Source of the DNA: JARKPK01 sp964631235
Lineage (GTDB): Bacteria; Planctomycetota; Planctomycetia; Pirellulales; Thermoguttaceae
Reading direction: 5' to 3'
Length of the DNA stretch: 64,000 nt
NCBI GenBank assembly: GCA_964631235.1
Contig: CAZVZX010000008.1
Location: 1 to 64,000 of the forward strand
The notes below the pieces were generated by a model, which did no database searches, was not told where the DNA came from, and saw only the letters and a list, made by a program, of their open reading frames with translations. Position numbers and translations under genes: made by a program. Positions 42,880 through 51,543 of this stretch are shown here, one piece after another. Each line of letters starts with the position of its first letter. Position 1 is the stretch's first letter.

Positions 42880-44454
42880 TCAGCCTTCGTCGGGCGAGAA
42901 AAGCGAACGCTGGATGCCCAGCTTCTTAATCTTGTATCGAAGCATCCGCGGACTGATGCCCAACTGCCGCGCGGCAGCCGCAACGCTGCCCTGCGAGCTT
43001 TTCAGGGCGTCGGTAATCAGGTCGTGTTCCAAAAGCGCCACCCGTGTTTTCAACGGCCCTTGGTCGGCGATTTCGCCGGCTCGGGGCAATTGCAGGGTGG
43101 GCGGCAGGTTGTGACCGTGGATCACGCCGTCCGACGCCATCAAGACGGCATACTCGATGCAGTTTTCTAATTCGCGGACGTTTCCGGGCCAATGATAGGC
43201 AAACATCGCGTTAATGGCCGCGGTGCTGATACGCCGCACGGGCTTGCCCATCTTCCGCGCATACTTGGCCACAAAATGGTCGGCCAGCAGCAAGATGTCT
43301 TCTTTGCGCTCGCGAAGCGGCGGAATGGCGATGGGAAACACGTGGATGCGGTAGTACAGATCTTGTCGAAAGAGATTCGAGGCAACGCGAGACTCGAGAT
43401 CCTGATTGGTTGCCGCAATGATCCGCACGTCGGCCCGCAGCGTGTGATTGCTCCCCACGCGTTCGTACTCGCGTTCTTGAATCACTCGCAGCAGCTTCAC
43501 TTGAATCGCCGGAGAAAAGTCGCCGATCTCGTCGAGAAACAGCGTACCGCCCTCTGCCTCTTGAATTCGGCCGGTTCGAGCATAAAGTGCGCCGGTGAAC
43601 GCTCCCTTCTCGTGACCAAAAAGCTCGCTTTCCAACAAGTTCTCGTTCAGTGCCGCGCAGTTGACCTTGACGAACGGCCGTTCTGCCCGTGGGCTGCTGT
43701 AATGAATGGCGGAGGCGACCAGCTCTTTGCCGGTTCCCGACTCGCCGCGAATCAGCACCGTCGTGTCGCTACCAGAGACTTGTTTGATTTTGAGGTAAAC
43801 ATCGCGCATCCCGCTGGAATTGCCGATCATGTTTTCCGGCCGGAACTGCTCTTCGAGCGCGTTGCGAAGACGCAAGTTCTCGGCCTCCAGCAAACAGCGC
43901 CGCGAGGCTTCCCCTTGCCGCGCACGAACGTCGTAGGCCACCATCCCGGCGACAATCTCCAGAACGCGCAATCGCTCGGCCAGCAGATCGGGCGGATGGA
44001 CGGGCAGGTCGGCCGACAGCGTGCCGATCACTCGTCGCTCCAAACGAATCGGCACGCAAAGAAAACTGACATCTTCGCATTCCGGCTCGGGGCGGCGATG
44101 CACGCGGTTCTGAAACCGAGGCTCTTGTGAAACCCGAGGAATGGCGACCGGCTTGCCGGTCTCGACAACGTGCCCCACGACGCCTTCACCGCGGCGATAG
44201 CGGGCTTGAATGATCGCCTCGTCGTCCAAGCCGCGGGCAGCTTCGACAAGAAGTTCTTTCTCGCCCTCGGTCAGCAGCATCACCGTCCCGCGGAGCATGC
44301 CCAAGCGGTGCTCCAGAACTCTCAATACCGACTCGAGCAGTTGCCTGGTGTCCGATTGAGTCGAAACCAGCGAAGCGATTTCCGCGAGGACCTCCAAGTC
44401 CGTTTCGTGCTGTTCGAGATGAGCCAGCCCGTTGTCTTCCGTTGGTGTCGCCAT
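42880..44454 (-). CDS. nifA: Sigma-54-dependent activator NifA
   Basis: This 524-residue activator has an N-terminal GAF domain (about 20-170). The AAA+ domain has GESGTGKE (Walker A), the sigma-54 contact GAFTGA, and GTLFLDEIGDF (Walker B). A Fis-type helix-turn-helix near the C terminus (GSVAAAARQLGISPRMLRYKIKKLG) binds DNA. The Cys-rich linker of oxygen-sensitive NifA proteins is absent, so oxygen control must lie elsewhere. It sits upstream of nifH in the same direction. Its own promoter is not evident. Because GAF-AAA-Fis activators have many roles, the NifA name rests on context as well as on sequence. Confidence 0.9.
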   Translation of the reverse strand: MATPTEDNGLAHLEQHETDLEVLAEIASLVSTQSDTRQLLESVLRVLEHRLGMLRGTVMLLTEGEKELLVEAARGLDDEAIIQARYRRGEGVVGHVVETGKPVAIPRVSQEPRFQNRVHRRPEPECEDVSFLCVPIRLERRVIGTLSADLPVHPPDLLAERLRVLEIVAGMVAYDVRARQGEASRRCLLEAENLRLRNALEEQFRPENMIGNSSGMRDVYLKIKQVSGSDTTVLIRGESGTGKELVASAIHYSSPRAERPFVKVNCAALNENLLESELFGHEKGAFTGALYARTGRIQEAEGGTLFLDEIGDFSPAIQVKLLRVIQEREYERVGSNHTLRADVRIIAATNQDLESRVASNLFRQDLYYRIHVFPIAIPPLRERKEDILLLADHFVAKYARKMGKPVRRISTAAINAMFAYHWPGNVRELENCIEYAVLMASDGVIHGHNLPPTLQLPRAGEIADQGPLKTRVALLEHDLITDALKSSQGSVAAAARQLGISPRMLRYKIKKLGIQRSLFSPDEG

Positions 44455-45152
44455 GTTCTTCAGAATGCCCCCGCCCGTTCACGAGGGGGGCGCGCCGGGA
44501 GCGAAGGCGGCTCGGTGCTCCCGGTGCGGGAAGGTGGGCATCGCAGCCGGAATCCGATGCCGGAAGCCGTCTGCAATGCCAGCGTCCACAACATGCCGTG
44601 CCTTGGCCACAAACCCAGCCCGGAGACTGGCCGCACATCAAGCGACAAGAATGGAGCGAAGAGAGCCACTAAAGAGAACCACGTTGCGCCAACGATCGTG
44701 AACTTACTATTTCATAACATCCATCGAATGCGCAGAGATCGCGCTTCGAGTGCCTAATCGCGCAGCACAATGATGCCGTTTACTGCGCGTTCCTGGCCAG
44801 TTGATTGTTACAGCAATACGCGTGCCGAATGCCCGACACAAATCGCGAGCCGAAGAAAATGAAGATGGCAGGGGCCTTGGAGGGCTCGGCTATTGCGAAA
44901 TGGCCTATTGGCCACCGTTGGCGGCGTTGTGTTGGCGCTGCTGCACCAGGTCGGCCGTGCCATCGCCGTCGGATTCGGACAGGAGGAAATGGGCCGGTGT
45001 GCTTTGATGGGGGCGCGGCTGAAATCCTGTGGAGGTTGATTGCCCGATCGCCCGACTGCCCGTTGAAATAGTTGTTATCGGATTCGCGGCCGCGTGCCAT
45101 TTCCGCACAATTCGCGGGCCGAATCCGCGGGAATCGAGTCTTTCAACGGCTG
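44455..45152. other. Intergenic region upstream of nifA
   Basis: These 698 bases lie between nifA and the pseudouridine synthase gene. Open frames on both strands are Arg-, Pro- and Ala-rich and overlap, and I take them as spurious. A minus-strand AGGCACG resembles a -24 element (near 44610) but lacks a spaced -12. No RNA gene is recognised. Confidence 0.5.
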
Positions 45153-45890
45153 CTAATGGAGTGGTTCGGCCGCGTCGTGCGAGAACGCCGTCCGGCGCAG
45201 TTCAGCCGGCAGGTCGAGTGCCTTCCACGTTTCTGGGGCCGGGGCAACGAAGGTCATTGTTTCTTCCCGGGTGGGATGCGCAACAACCAGCATCCGCGCG
45301 TGCAGGGCAACGTGGGGAAACGTCCGCTTGCTGCCGTACTTGATGTCGCCGATCAGGGGATGTCCGCGATGTGCGAACTGGACGCGAATTTGATGTTTGC
45401 GGCCCGTTTGGGGGCGGACTTCGATCAATGAATCGATACCCGAACGACCCAAGCGGCGGTATTCCAGAACGGCCAACTGAGCACCGGGGGCATCGGCCGA
45501 CACAACCACAACTGAGCGGTACCGCGGTGCGTCGGCCAGATAGTCGCTCCAAACGGCTTGATCGGGTTGCGGGCGGCCCTCGACAATCGCCCAATAGATT
45601 TTCTCGACGGCTTGCGAGCGAAACTGCTCGGTGAGCCGGGCAGCCGCTTTCGACGTGCGAGCTAAGACGACAACGCCCGTAACCGGCGCATCGAGCCTGC
45701 TGGTGATGCCGAGGTAAACGTTGCCCGTCTTGCCGTATTTCCGGGCAACGTATTCTTTGGCGACGTTCAAAAGCGTCGGTTGCCCCGCAGGCAATCCCAT
45801 CGTTGCCAAACCGGCCGGCTTGTTGACCACGAGAAGATGGTTGTCTTCGTACAGGACATCGAGTTGCGGTTGGCGGGGCGGAGAACGCAT
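45153..45890 (-). CDS. RluA/RluD-family pseudouridine synthase
   Basis: This 245-residue enzyme isomerises uridine in RNA. Seen are VLYEDNHLLVVNKPAGL, the catalytic motif SRLDAPVTGVVVLA (normally HRLDxxTSG, so His is replaced by Ser while the Asp is kept), KIYWAIVEG, EVRPQTGRKHQIRVQFAH and HPLIGDIKYG. It lacks the S4 domain of RluB/RluD. The RNA target is unknown. It is not linked to the nif genes by function. Confidence 0.88.
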   Translation of the reverse strand: MRSPPRQPQLDVLYEDNHLLVVNKPAGLATMGLPAGQPTLLNVAKEYVARKYGKTGNVYLGITSRLDAPVTGVVVLARTSKAAARLTEQFRSQAVEKIYWAIVEGRPQPDQAVWSDYLADAPRYRSVVVVSADAPGAQLAVLEYRRLGRSGIDSLIEVRPQTGRKHQIRVQFAHRGHPLIGDIKYGSKRTFPHVALHARMLVVAHPTREETMTFVAPAPETWKALDLPAELRRTAFSHDAAEPLH

Positions 45891-45930
45891 GGGCGACCAC
45901 GGAGAGTCTGACGCGTATCGCGGCGAACTG

Positions 45931-46971
45931 TCATGAAAGATCCGGCTTGATCACGACCTTCAACAGCCCTTGATCGGCCGCGCGAAGTCGTTCGAACCAC
46001 TTCGGGGCCTCGTGCAACGGCGCCACGGCGCTAATCAAGGGAGCGACCTCGATGCCGCCCTCGGCAATGAGCCGCAGCGCGTCGGGGTATTCGGTCGCCG
46101 ACGCGCAGCAGCCGAGCAACGTGATTTCTCGGGTGACCACCCGTTGCAAGGCAAGCGGCGCTTGAGGCGCCAAATTGCCGATGAGCGTAACCGTCGCGCC
46201 CTTGCGAACCAAATTCACTGCCGACTCGACAGTGGCTGGCAGGCCGACCGCATCGACGGCGACATCCACTCCTCGCCCGGCAGTGGCAAGATTCACTGTT
46301 TCCCTCAAGTCGGGCGAATCGGGAGCAAAGGCCGCCGTTGCCCCGAGACGCACGGCGAGGTGCCGACGATGCTCGTCTGGATCGACCGCGATCACGGGCG
46401 AGCAACCGGCACGCCGCAACGCCTGCACCATCACCTGGCCGATCGTGCCGGCGCCGATCACGACGGCCGAATCACCCAACCGCGGTGCCGTTCGGCCCAA
46501 GGCGTGCAGGCCGACCGAAACCGGCTCGGCCAAGGCGGCGTGTTCAAACGATAAGCCCGGGGGCATGCGGTACGCAATGCGCCGCGGAACGGCCACGAAT
46601 TCGGCGAAGGCCCCTTGGCATCGGAACTCGTCGCAGGCCACCCCCAGAACCTTTCGCGAATCGCAAAGATTCGGCTGGCCGCGAACACAGAACCAGCAGC
46701 GCCCGCAAGGGAGCATCGAATCGAATGCCACCGCGTCGCCCACGTTCAGGTCAACGATTGCTGGGCCGCGGTCGGCGACGACGCCTGCCGCTTCGTGGCC
46801 CATGATGATCGGCGGCTGTCGGCGGCCGGTGCTGCCATCGACGCCGTGAACGTCGCTGCCGCAAATGCTGCACGCGCGAACCGCGATCAGCAGTTCGTCG
46901 TCCGCGATCGGCGGGACGGGTACGTCCTGCAATTCAAATCGATTGTACTCGACCAGCACTAAGGCCTTCAT
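45931..46971 (-). CDS. Zinc-dependent medium-chain alcohol/polyol dehydrogenase
   Basis: This 346-residue MDR dehydrogenase oxidises a polyol or sugar alcohol with NAD(P). It has the catalytic zinc residues in CSICGSDVHG and GHEAAGVV, the structural zinc lobe CGRCWFCVRGQPNLC, and a Rossmann motif VIGAGTIGQVMVQAL. I chose the MKALVLVEY start at 46971; upstream ATGs at 46977 and 46980 and an ORF start at 46995 are alternatives. The substrate may be a polyol such as galactitol phosphate or sorbitol, by family analogy only. Confidence 0.88.
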   Translation of the reverse strand: MKALVLVEYNRFELQDVPVPPIADDELLIAVRACSICGSDVHGVDGSTGRRQPPIIMGHEAAGVVADRGPAIVDLNVGDAVAFDSMLPCGRCWFCVRGQPNLCDSRKVLGVACDEFRCQGAFAEFVAVPRRIAYRMPPGLSFEHAALAEPVSVGLHALGRTAPRLGDSAVVIGAGTIGQVMVQALRRAGCSPVIAVDPDEHRRHLAVRLGATAAFAPDSPDLRETVNLATAGRGVDVAVDAVGLPATVESAVNLVRKGATVTLIGNLAPQAPLALQRVVTREITLLGCCASATEYPDALRLIAEGGIEVAPLISAVAPLHEAPKWFERLRAADQGLLKVVIKPDLS

Positions 46972-47114
46972 CCGCATCATGCTCCGCGGGCACATCAGTT
47001 GGTTAGAACGGACGACGCAAGGTTGCTCCCCGTCGGCAGAAAAGCGACGACCGCTCGTTCCGTTCCGCCGCTAACAAATTCTCGCTCCGGCACAGCACGA
47101 TCCATGCACCGCGC

Positions 47115-47618
47115 CTAGCGCAGCGGCGGCAGTCCGACAGCGGCCCGCCATCGTTGCACCAGGGCGAACGCTCGCGGTTCGCGCTGGACGAAGCGAATCA
47201 ATTGTGTTGCCGTGCAGCCGAGGCGGCCGGCTGCCTCGCGAGCGTCGGCCGAACACCCGACCAAGGCGTCGAGCGCTTCGGCGAGCAGCGGGGGAAAATC
47301 GTCGTGCTCGGTGCTCACGACGATCTTACTGCCGACGCATCGCCGTTGCCAGAGGTCGGAGGGCGATCTTTCCGCCGACCATTCGCAGCGGATCTCGATA
47401 GCCAACAGCAGCCTCAGCCGCCGCAATGCCACAAGCCGGTTTTCTCGCTGGCTGCGGCGCTCGTTGGCTTCGGCCTGAAGCCCTGTCGGCCGGTGTTCGA
47501 CGACCACCGCCGTCGAGACTTTATTGCGGTGCTGGCCGCCCGGGCCGCCGCGACGCAGAAAGCGGAATATGCATTGCTTCTCGAGTTCGGACAGGGGCAA
47601 GGCGGCAGGGTGCATCAT
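47115..47618 (-). CDS. Peptide chain release factor-like GGQ-domain protein
   Basis: This 167-residue protein contains the RF-1 domain motif GGPGGQHRNKVSTAVVV with the catalytic GGQ that hydrolyses peptidyl-tRNA. It lacks the codon-recognition domains of RF1/RF2. The family includes ArfB and PrfH, which rescue stalled ribosomes. The Lys/Arg-rich tail of ArfB is not evident; instead there is a helical C-terminal region (LVGCSADAREAAGRLGCTATQLIRF). ATG 47618 is used; the first codon of the open frame is GTG at 47621. Confidence 0.8.
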   Translation of the reverse strand: MMHPAALPLSELEKQCIFRFLRRGGPGGQHRNKVSTAVVVEHRPTGLQAEANERRSQRENRLVALRRLRLLLAIEIRCEWSAERSPSDLWQRRCVGSKIVVSTEHDDFPPLLAEALDALVGCSADAREAAGRLGCTATQLIRFVQREPRAFALVQRWRAAVGLPPLR

Positions 47619-48034
47619 CACAGCAGACCTGAATCAATGGCGGACGCCCTCATCATACGAGCGGCGAACTGAAAAGCAATCGAATTGCACGCTCTGCCGA
47701 GCTGCGATCGCCGGATTACTTGTTCGAACAAGGTGAACAATCCAGGTGCGGGAACGTCACAGGAGCTGCCTGCTGGTCGAGTCATTGTCGGACGCCGACT
47801 CGCGGGCTATTATGGTCCGGTGCTTTTGCGATGGTTGCTTGCGACTCGAATTCGCCATCGCACTATTTGACATGCAAAATGTCTGCATGCGGAATCGGTT
47901 TTCGTCGAACCGACTCCGAACATGACGGAAAGGGTGACGCGTCTGGGATACGGCGTCGAGTCGCGATGGTGATTGATCGCTCGCCGGGAACGATCGGCAG
48001 AACTGGGCGCGTTGCTGAGGAGAAGTGAAAGAGG
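47619..48034. other. Divergent intergenic region with a 14-bp palindrome
   Basis: The 416 bases between divergent genes contain the perfect palindrome CTTGTTCGAACAAG (47719-47732), a possible operator. GAGGAG near 48018 is the ribosome site region of the next gene. No RNA gene or additional coding frame is convincing. Confidence 0.45.
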
Positions 48035-49447
48035 ATGCGTTCCGAGCAATTTCGCCGTGCGGCGACGGCCGTTGTGGATTGGATCGCCGATTACTTGGAG
48101 CACGCGGAGCGATATCCCGTGGCCCCGCGGGTCGCCCCCGGCGAGATTCGCGCTCAATTACCGCCGGCGCCGCCCGAGGCGGGCGAAGAGTTCTCGGCCA
48201 TTTTCGCGGACTTCGAGCGACTGTTGTTGCCGGGGCTGATGCATTGGCAGTCGCCGAACTTCTTCGGATATTTTCCGTCGAACAACTCCTATCCTTCGAT
48301 CTTGGGCGAATTGCTCTCGGCGGGCTTGGGCGTGCAGGGCATGCTTTGGGCAACCAGCCCGGCCTGCACCGAGTTGGAAACGCACGTTCTCGATTGGCTC
48401 GTCGATTTGCTGGCGTTGCCGCGACGGTTCCACTCGTCGGGGGCGGGCGGCGGCGTGATTCAAGATAGTGCGTCGTCGTCGGCCGTTTGCGCCCTGGTTG
48501 CGGCATGCCACCGCGCGAGCGAGGGACGGACGACACGCGAGGGAATGGATCGGCGGCTCACGGCCTATGCATCTTCGCAGGCCCATTCGTCGATCATCAA
48601 GGCCGCCCGTTTGACCGGATTGGGCGAAGAGAACCTGAGGCTGATCGATGTTGACGCCCATTTCGCCATGCGGCCCGAAGCGCTCGATGCAGCGATTTCC
48701 GCGGACCGTGCCGCGGGCAAGACGCCGGCCTTCGTCGCGGCGACGATCGGCACCACCTCGTCGATGGCGGTCGATCCGATCGCTGAGATCGGCCGCGTTT
48801 GCCGTCGTCATGGCGCTTGGTTGCATGTCGATGCGGCAATGGCAGGCACCGCTGCCCTTTGTCCTGAATACCAGTACTTGAACAACGACCTCGACGCGGC
48901 CGATAGCTACTGCTTCAATCCGCACAAATGGATGTTTACGAACTTCGACTGCGATTGTTTTTTCGTGGCTGATCGTTCCGTGTTGATCGACGCGATGAGC
49001 GTAACGCCCGAGTATCTGCGCAACCGCGCCAGCGAAGGCGGCGAGGTGTTCGACTATCGCGATTGGCAGGTGCCGCTGGGCCGCCGTTTTCGGGCGCTGA
49101 AGCTGTGGTTCGTTCTCCGCGCGTTCGGGATCGAAGAACTTCGGCGGCGGATTCGCTCGCATGTCGAATGCGCCCGGCAGTTCGCCGACTGGGTGCGTGC
49201 CGATCCTCGCTTCGAGCTGGCGGCCCCGCCCATGTTGAACCTGGTGTGCTTCCGCCATCGTTCCGACGACGAAACCAATCGTCGGCTACTCGAAGCGATT
49301 CAGCGCGATGGTCGCATCTTTCTGAGCCATACGCGCCTCGGCGATCGATTCGTGTTGCGCATGGCCATCGGGCAAACGCGAACGTCGATCGAGCATGTCC
49401 GCGCGGCTTGGCGACTGATTCAGGAATTCGCCCCACCGATGGCCTGA
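48035..49447 (+). CDS. Pyridoxal-dependent aromatic L-amino acid decarboxylase-like
   Basis: This 470-residue fold-type I PLP enzyme matches the group II decarboxylase family (aromatic amino acid, DDC-like). Conserved parts include MHWQSPNFFGYFPSNNSYPS in the substrate region, SASSSAVCALVAAC, HVDAAMAGTAALCPE with the PLP Asp, and NPHKWMFTNFDC with the Schiff-base Lys. It should make an aromatic amine; Tyr, Trp or Dopa could be the substrate. ATG 48035 has GAGGAGAAGTGAAAGAGG upstream. Confidence 0.9.
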   Translation: MRSEQFRRAATAVVDWIADYLEHAERYPVAPRVAPGEIRAQLPPAPPEAGEEFSAIFADFERLLLPGLMHWQSPNFFGYFPSNNSYPSILGELLSAGLGVQGMLWATSPACTELETHVLDWLVDLLALPRRFHSSGAGGGVIQDSASSSAVCALVAACHRASEGRTTREGMDRRLTAYASSQAHSSIIKAARLTGLGEENLRLIDVDAHFAMRPEALDAAISADRAAGKTPAFVAATIGTTSSMAVDPIAEIGRVCRRHGAWLHVDAAMAGTAALCPEYQYLNNDLDAADSYCFNPHKWMFTNFDCDCFFVADRSVLIDAMSVTPEYLRNRASEGGEVFDYRDWQVPLGRRFRALKLWFVLRAFGIEELRRRIRSHVECARQFADWVRADPRFELAAPPMLNLVCFRHRSDDETNRRLLEAIQRDGRIFLSHTRLGDRFVLRMAIGQTRTSIEHVRAAWRLIQEFAPPMA

Positions 49448-49481
49448 CGAGCGGCGGCGTTGCCGCTTGTCGGCGCGACGG

Positions 49482-50438
49482 CTATCGCTGCGACAAAAGG
49501 AGCCAGAGAACGGCCATCCGAACAGCGACTCCGTTGGTCACTTGATCGAGAATGGCGGACTGCGGACCATCGGCGACATCGGGCGTGATTTCCACCCCGC
49601 GGTTGATCGGGCCGGGGGCAAGGATCAAGATGTCGGGCTTCGTCTTCCGCATCCGTTGCATATCCATCGCATAAAGATGGGCATATTCGCGGACCGAGGG
49701 GAACGGCCGCGTGGCTTGCCGTTCGAATTGAATTCGAAGCAAGTTCAGCACGTCAACACGATCAAGAATGGCGTCCAAGGAATACGAGTACTCGACGCCC
49801 AATTCCTGCCAACGGGGTGAAACCAGCGTTGACGGACCGCAAACGATGACGTGGGCACCGAGCTTCTTGAGTCCCCAAATGTTCGATCGCGCCGTGCGGC
49901 TGTGGGCGATATCGCCCACCAAGGCTACCGTAAGGCCCTCGATGCGGCCCTTGCGGCGACGGATTGTCATGATGTCGAGCAACCCTTGCGTGGGATGCTC
50001 GTGGGCCCCATCGCCGGCATTGATTACTGAACAACGGAGGTTTTGAGCCAAGAGCTGGGGCGTGCCCGGCGTCCGATGACGGACGATGACGGCATCGACG
50101 CCCATCGCCTCGATGTTCTTGGCCGTGTCGATGAACGTTTCGCCTTTTGACAAGCTGCTTGTAGAGGCCGAAAAATCAACCGTATCGGCGCCCAACCGCC
50201 GGGCGGCCAGCGAAAAGCTCGTTCGCGTGCGTGTGGAGTTCTCAAAAAAGAGGGTAACACACGTCCGGCCGGTGAGAAGCGGCACGCGGGTTTGGCGACG
50301 ATCCAACGCGTCGCGAAAGACTTCGGCCTTGTCGAGAATAAGCATTATCTCTTCCGCGGTGAGATCTTGCAGCCCCAAAAGATGCCGCCGCGTCCAGAAG
50401 TCGGGGATCGTGCCCAGTTCGAGTGTGTCGGCCATCAT
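49482..50438 (-). CDS. pyrB: Aspartate carbamoyltransferase catalytic subunit
   Basis: This 318-residue enzyme condenses carbamoyl phosphate and aspartate in pyrimidine synthesis. It carries FFENSTRTRTSF (carbamoyl phosphate site), SKGETFIDTAKNIEAM, HRTPGTPQLLA, GAHEHPTQGLLD and APGPINRGVE. No pyrI or dihydroorotase gene lies adjacent. Two consecutive ATGs (50438 and 50435) are possible starts, and GGGG upstream suits either. The longer open frame to 50675 is rejected because it lacks family similarity. Confidence 0.95.
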   Translation of the reverse strand: MMADTLELGTIPDFWTRRHLLGLQDLTAEEIMLILDKAEVFRDALDRRQTRVPLLTGRTCVTLFFENSTRTRTSFSLAARRLGADTVDFSASTSSLSKGETFIDTAKNIEAMGVDAVIVRHRTPGTPQLLAQNLRCSVINAGDGAHEHPTQGLLDIMTIRRRKGRIEGLTVALVGDIAHSRTARSNIWGLKKLGAHVIVCGPSTLVSPRWQELGVEYSYSLDAILDRVDVLNLLRIQFERQATRPFPSVREYAHLYAMDMQRMRKTKPDILILAPGPINRGVEITPDVADGPQSAILDQVTNGVAVRMAVLWLLLSQR

Positions 50439-50846
50439 ATTCAAACCCCGCACCAATAGGTGTTTGAGTTCACACGTCGAAGAAAAGTCGCAGAAAACCA
50501 GTATGCACTCGGCGGATAACTCACTCCTCGTTGACGAGGAATCGAAACAACGACAGTCGTAAGGGCTGCGGACGGCCGAATGCAGATCGAGCCTCGACCA
50601 TTCCCCATCGGCCGATTCGTCGCCGTGCATTCGACAACCCGTTGCAGAGTATAAATGATTGCTCGCGTTCGTCAAAGCATCCGGCGGCCGACACCTTGCG
50701 GTGGGCTGAAGCCGGGGGCGATCGACCCGACAATCGGGCTTGAGGACTAGACCGGGCTTACCATTGGCCGCATGGGTCGCTATAATGTCAGCCTTCTATC
50801 TGAAAAATGGGCTGCCGAGCCGATATTCGCCCGAGAGAGCCGGACG
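50439..50846. other. Divergent region between pyrB and the nuo operon
   Basis: These 408 bases hold a candidate nuo promoter (50758-50786) and upstream sequence of pyrB. Open frames in it lack protein similarity. No attenuator or riboswitch is evident to me. Confidence 0.5.
50758..50786 (+). promoter_or_regulatory. Sigma-70-type promoter of the nuo operon
   Basis: TTACCA (50758-50763) is four of six to the -35 consensus, the spacer is 17 bases, and the -10 is a perfect TATAAT (50781-50786). The predicted start near 50793 supports ATG 50847 over an in-frame ATG at 50772, which lies upstream of the -10. Confidence 0.55.
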
Positions 50847-51374
50847 ATGACCAACTGGTTTCGCAATCTGTTCGGGGCCGTTGCTACGACGATTCACGCT
50901 TTGTGGATCGGAGTGCGTTATTGGGTTCGCACCTACGATCCACAGCGGCGGACATTCACCGAGCAGTATGAGTATCCGGAGCTGCCGGTGCCGGTGAAAC
51001 CGCGGTTCCGTGGATTTCATCGCTACGATCTAACATCGTGCATCGCGTGCGAACGGTGTGCCCGAGATTGCCCGGCCGGGTGCATCTATATCGAAAAGCA
51101 ACGAGCGGTCGGCCGTAAGGGCTTTCAGATAAACGCTTTTACGATTGACTACGGCAAGTGTCTCGTTTGCGGGATTTGCACGGAAAATTGCCCGGTGGAT
51201 TGCATCTTTATGGGGGCGACGCACGATCTGAGCTGTTACAGCCGTGATGGTTGCTTGGTGGATTTTTCTCGGTTGCCGCTCGAGATCGCGTGGGGGCGGG
51301 CGACTCTCAATCCCACAGCGGTGGCCCATTCGAAATCGATTATTCAACCTGTGCATCCCGGACCGAGTGTGTAG
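50847..51374 (+). CDS. nuoI: NADH-quinone oxidoreductase subunit I
   Basis: This 175-residue ferredoxin-like subunit holds two 4Fe-4S clusters, CIACERCARDCP and CLVCGICTENCP, in the quinone-connecting arm of complex I. An N-terminal membrane-associating helix (FRNLFGAVATTIHALWIGVRYWV) is usual. It is the first gene here, whereas it normally follows nuoH. Start choice follows the promoter (see 50758-50786). Confidence 0.93.
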   Translation: MTNWFRNLFGAVATTIHALWIGVRYWVRTYDPQRRTFTEQYEYPELPVPVKPRFRGFHRYDLTSCIACERCARDCPAGCIYIEKQRAVGRKGFQINAFTIDYGKCLVCGICTENCPVDCIFMGATHDLSCYSRDGCLVDFSRLPLEIAWGRATLNPTAVAHSKSIIQPVHPGPSV

Positions 51375-51543
51375 CAACCGGGCGGGGCGCGGAGTCGGTT
51401 GCAGAGGCAACGTGAAACAAGTGCGTTGCGGCAACCGCGAAGGACGGGCTGAGTGGTATTCCTGAAGGTGCGCGAGCGGCAAACGGGCTCGCGCGATTCG
51501 CTTGTTCAGAATCACGCATCGAGTGTGCTTGGAACGCTCGCCA
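51374..51543. other. nuoI-nuoA gap with two hairpins
   Basis: GCAACCG pairs with CGGTTGC (51374-51402), starting at the last base of the nuoI stop codon. A perfect 8-bp stem GCGCGAGC/GCTCGCGC with a 9-base loop follows at 51470-51494. No T tract follows, so read-through or processing is more likely than strong termination. Confidence 0.55.

Noticed and set aside
43192..44130. 312-residue plus-strand frame opposite nifA
   Set aside because: nifA motifs (GAFTGA, Walker A and B, Fis HTH) on the minus strand decide the coding strand.
44600..44620. AGGCACG as a sigma-54 promoter of nifA
   Set aside because: The -12 element with GC is absent at the required spacing.
47700..47740. GTTCGAA as a tRNA T-loop
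   Set aside because: Surrounding bases do not form acceptor, D or anticodon stems, and the motif is a full palindrome instead.
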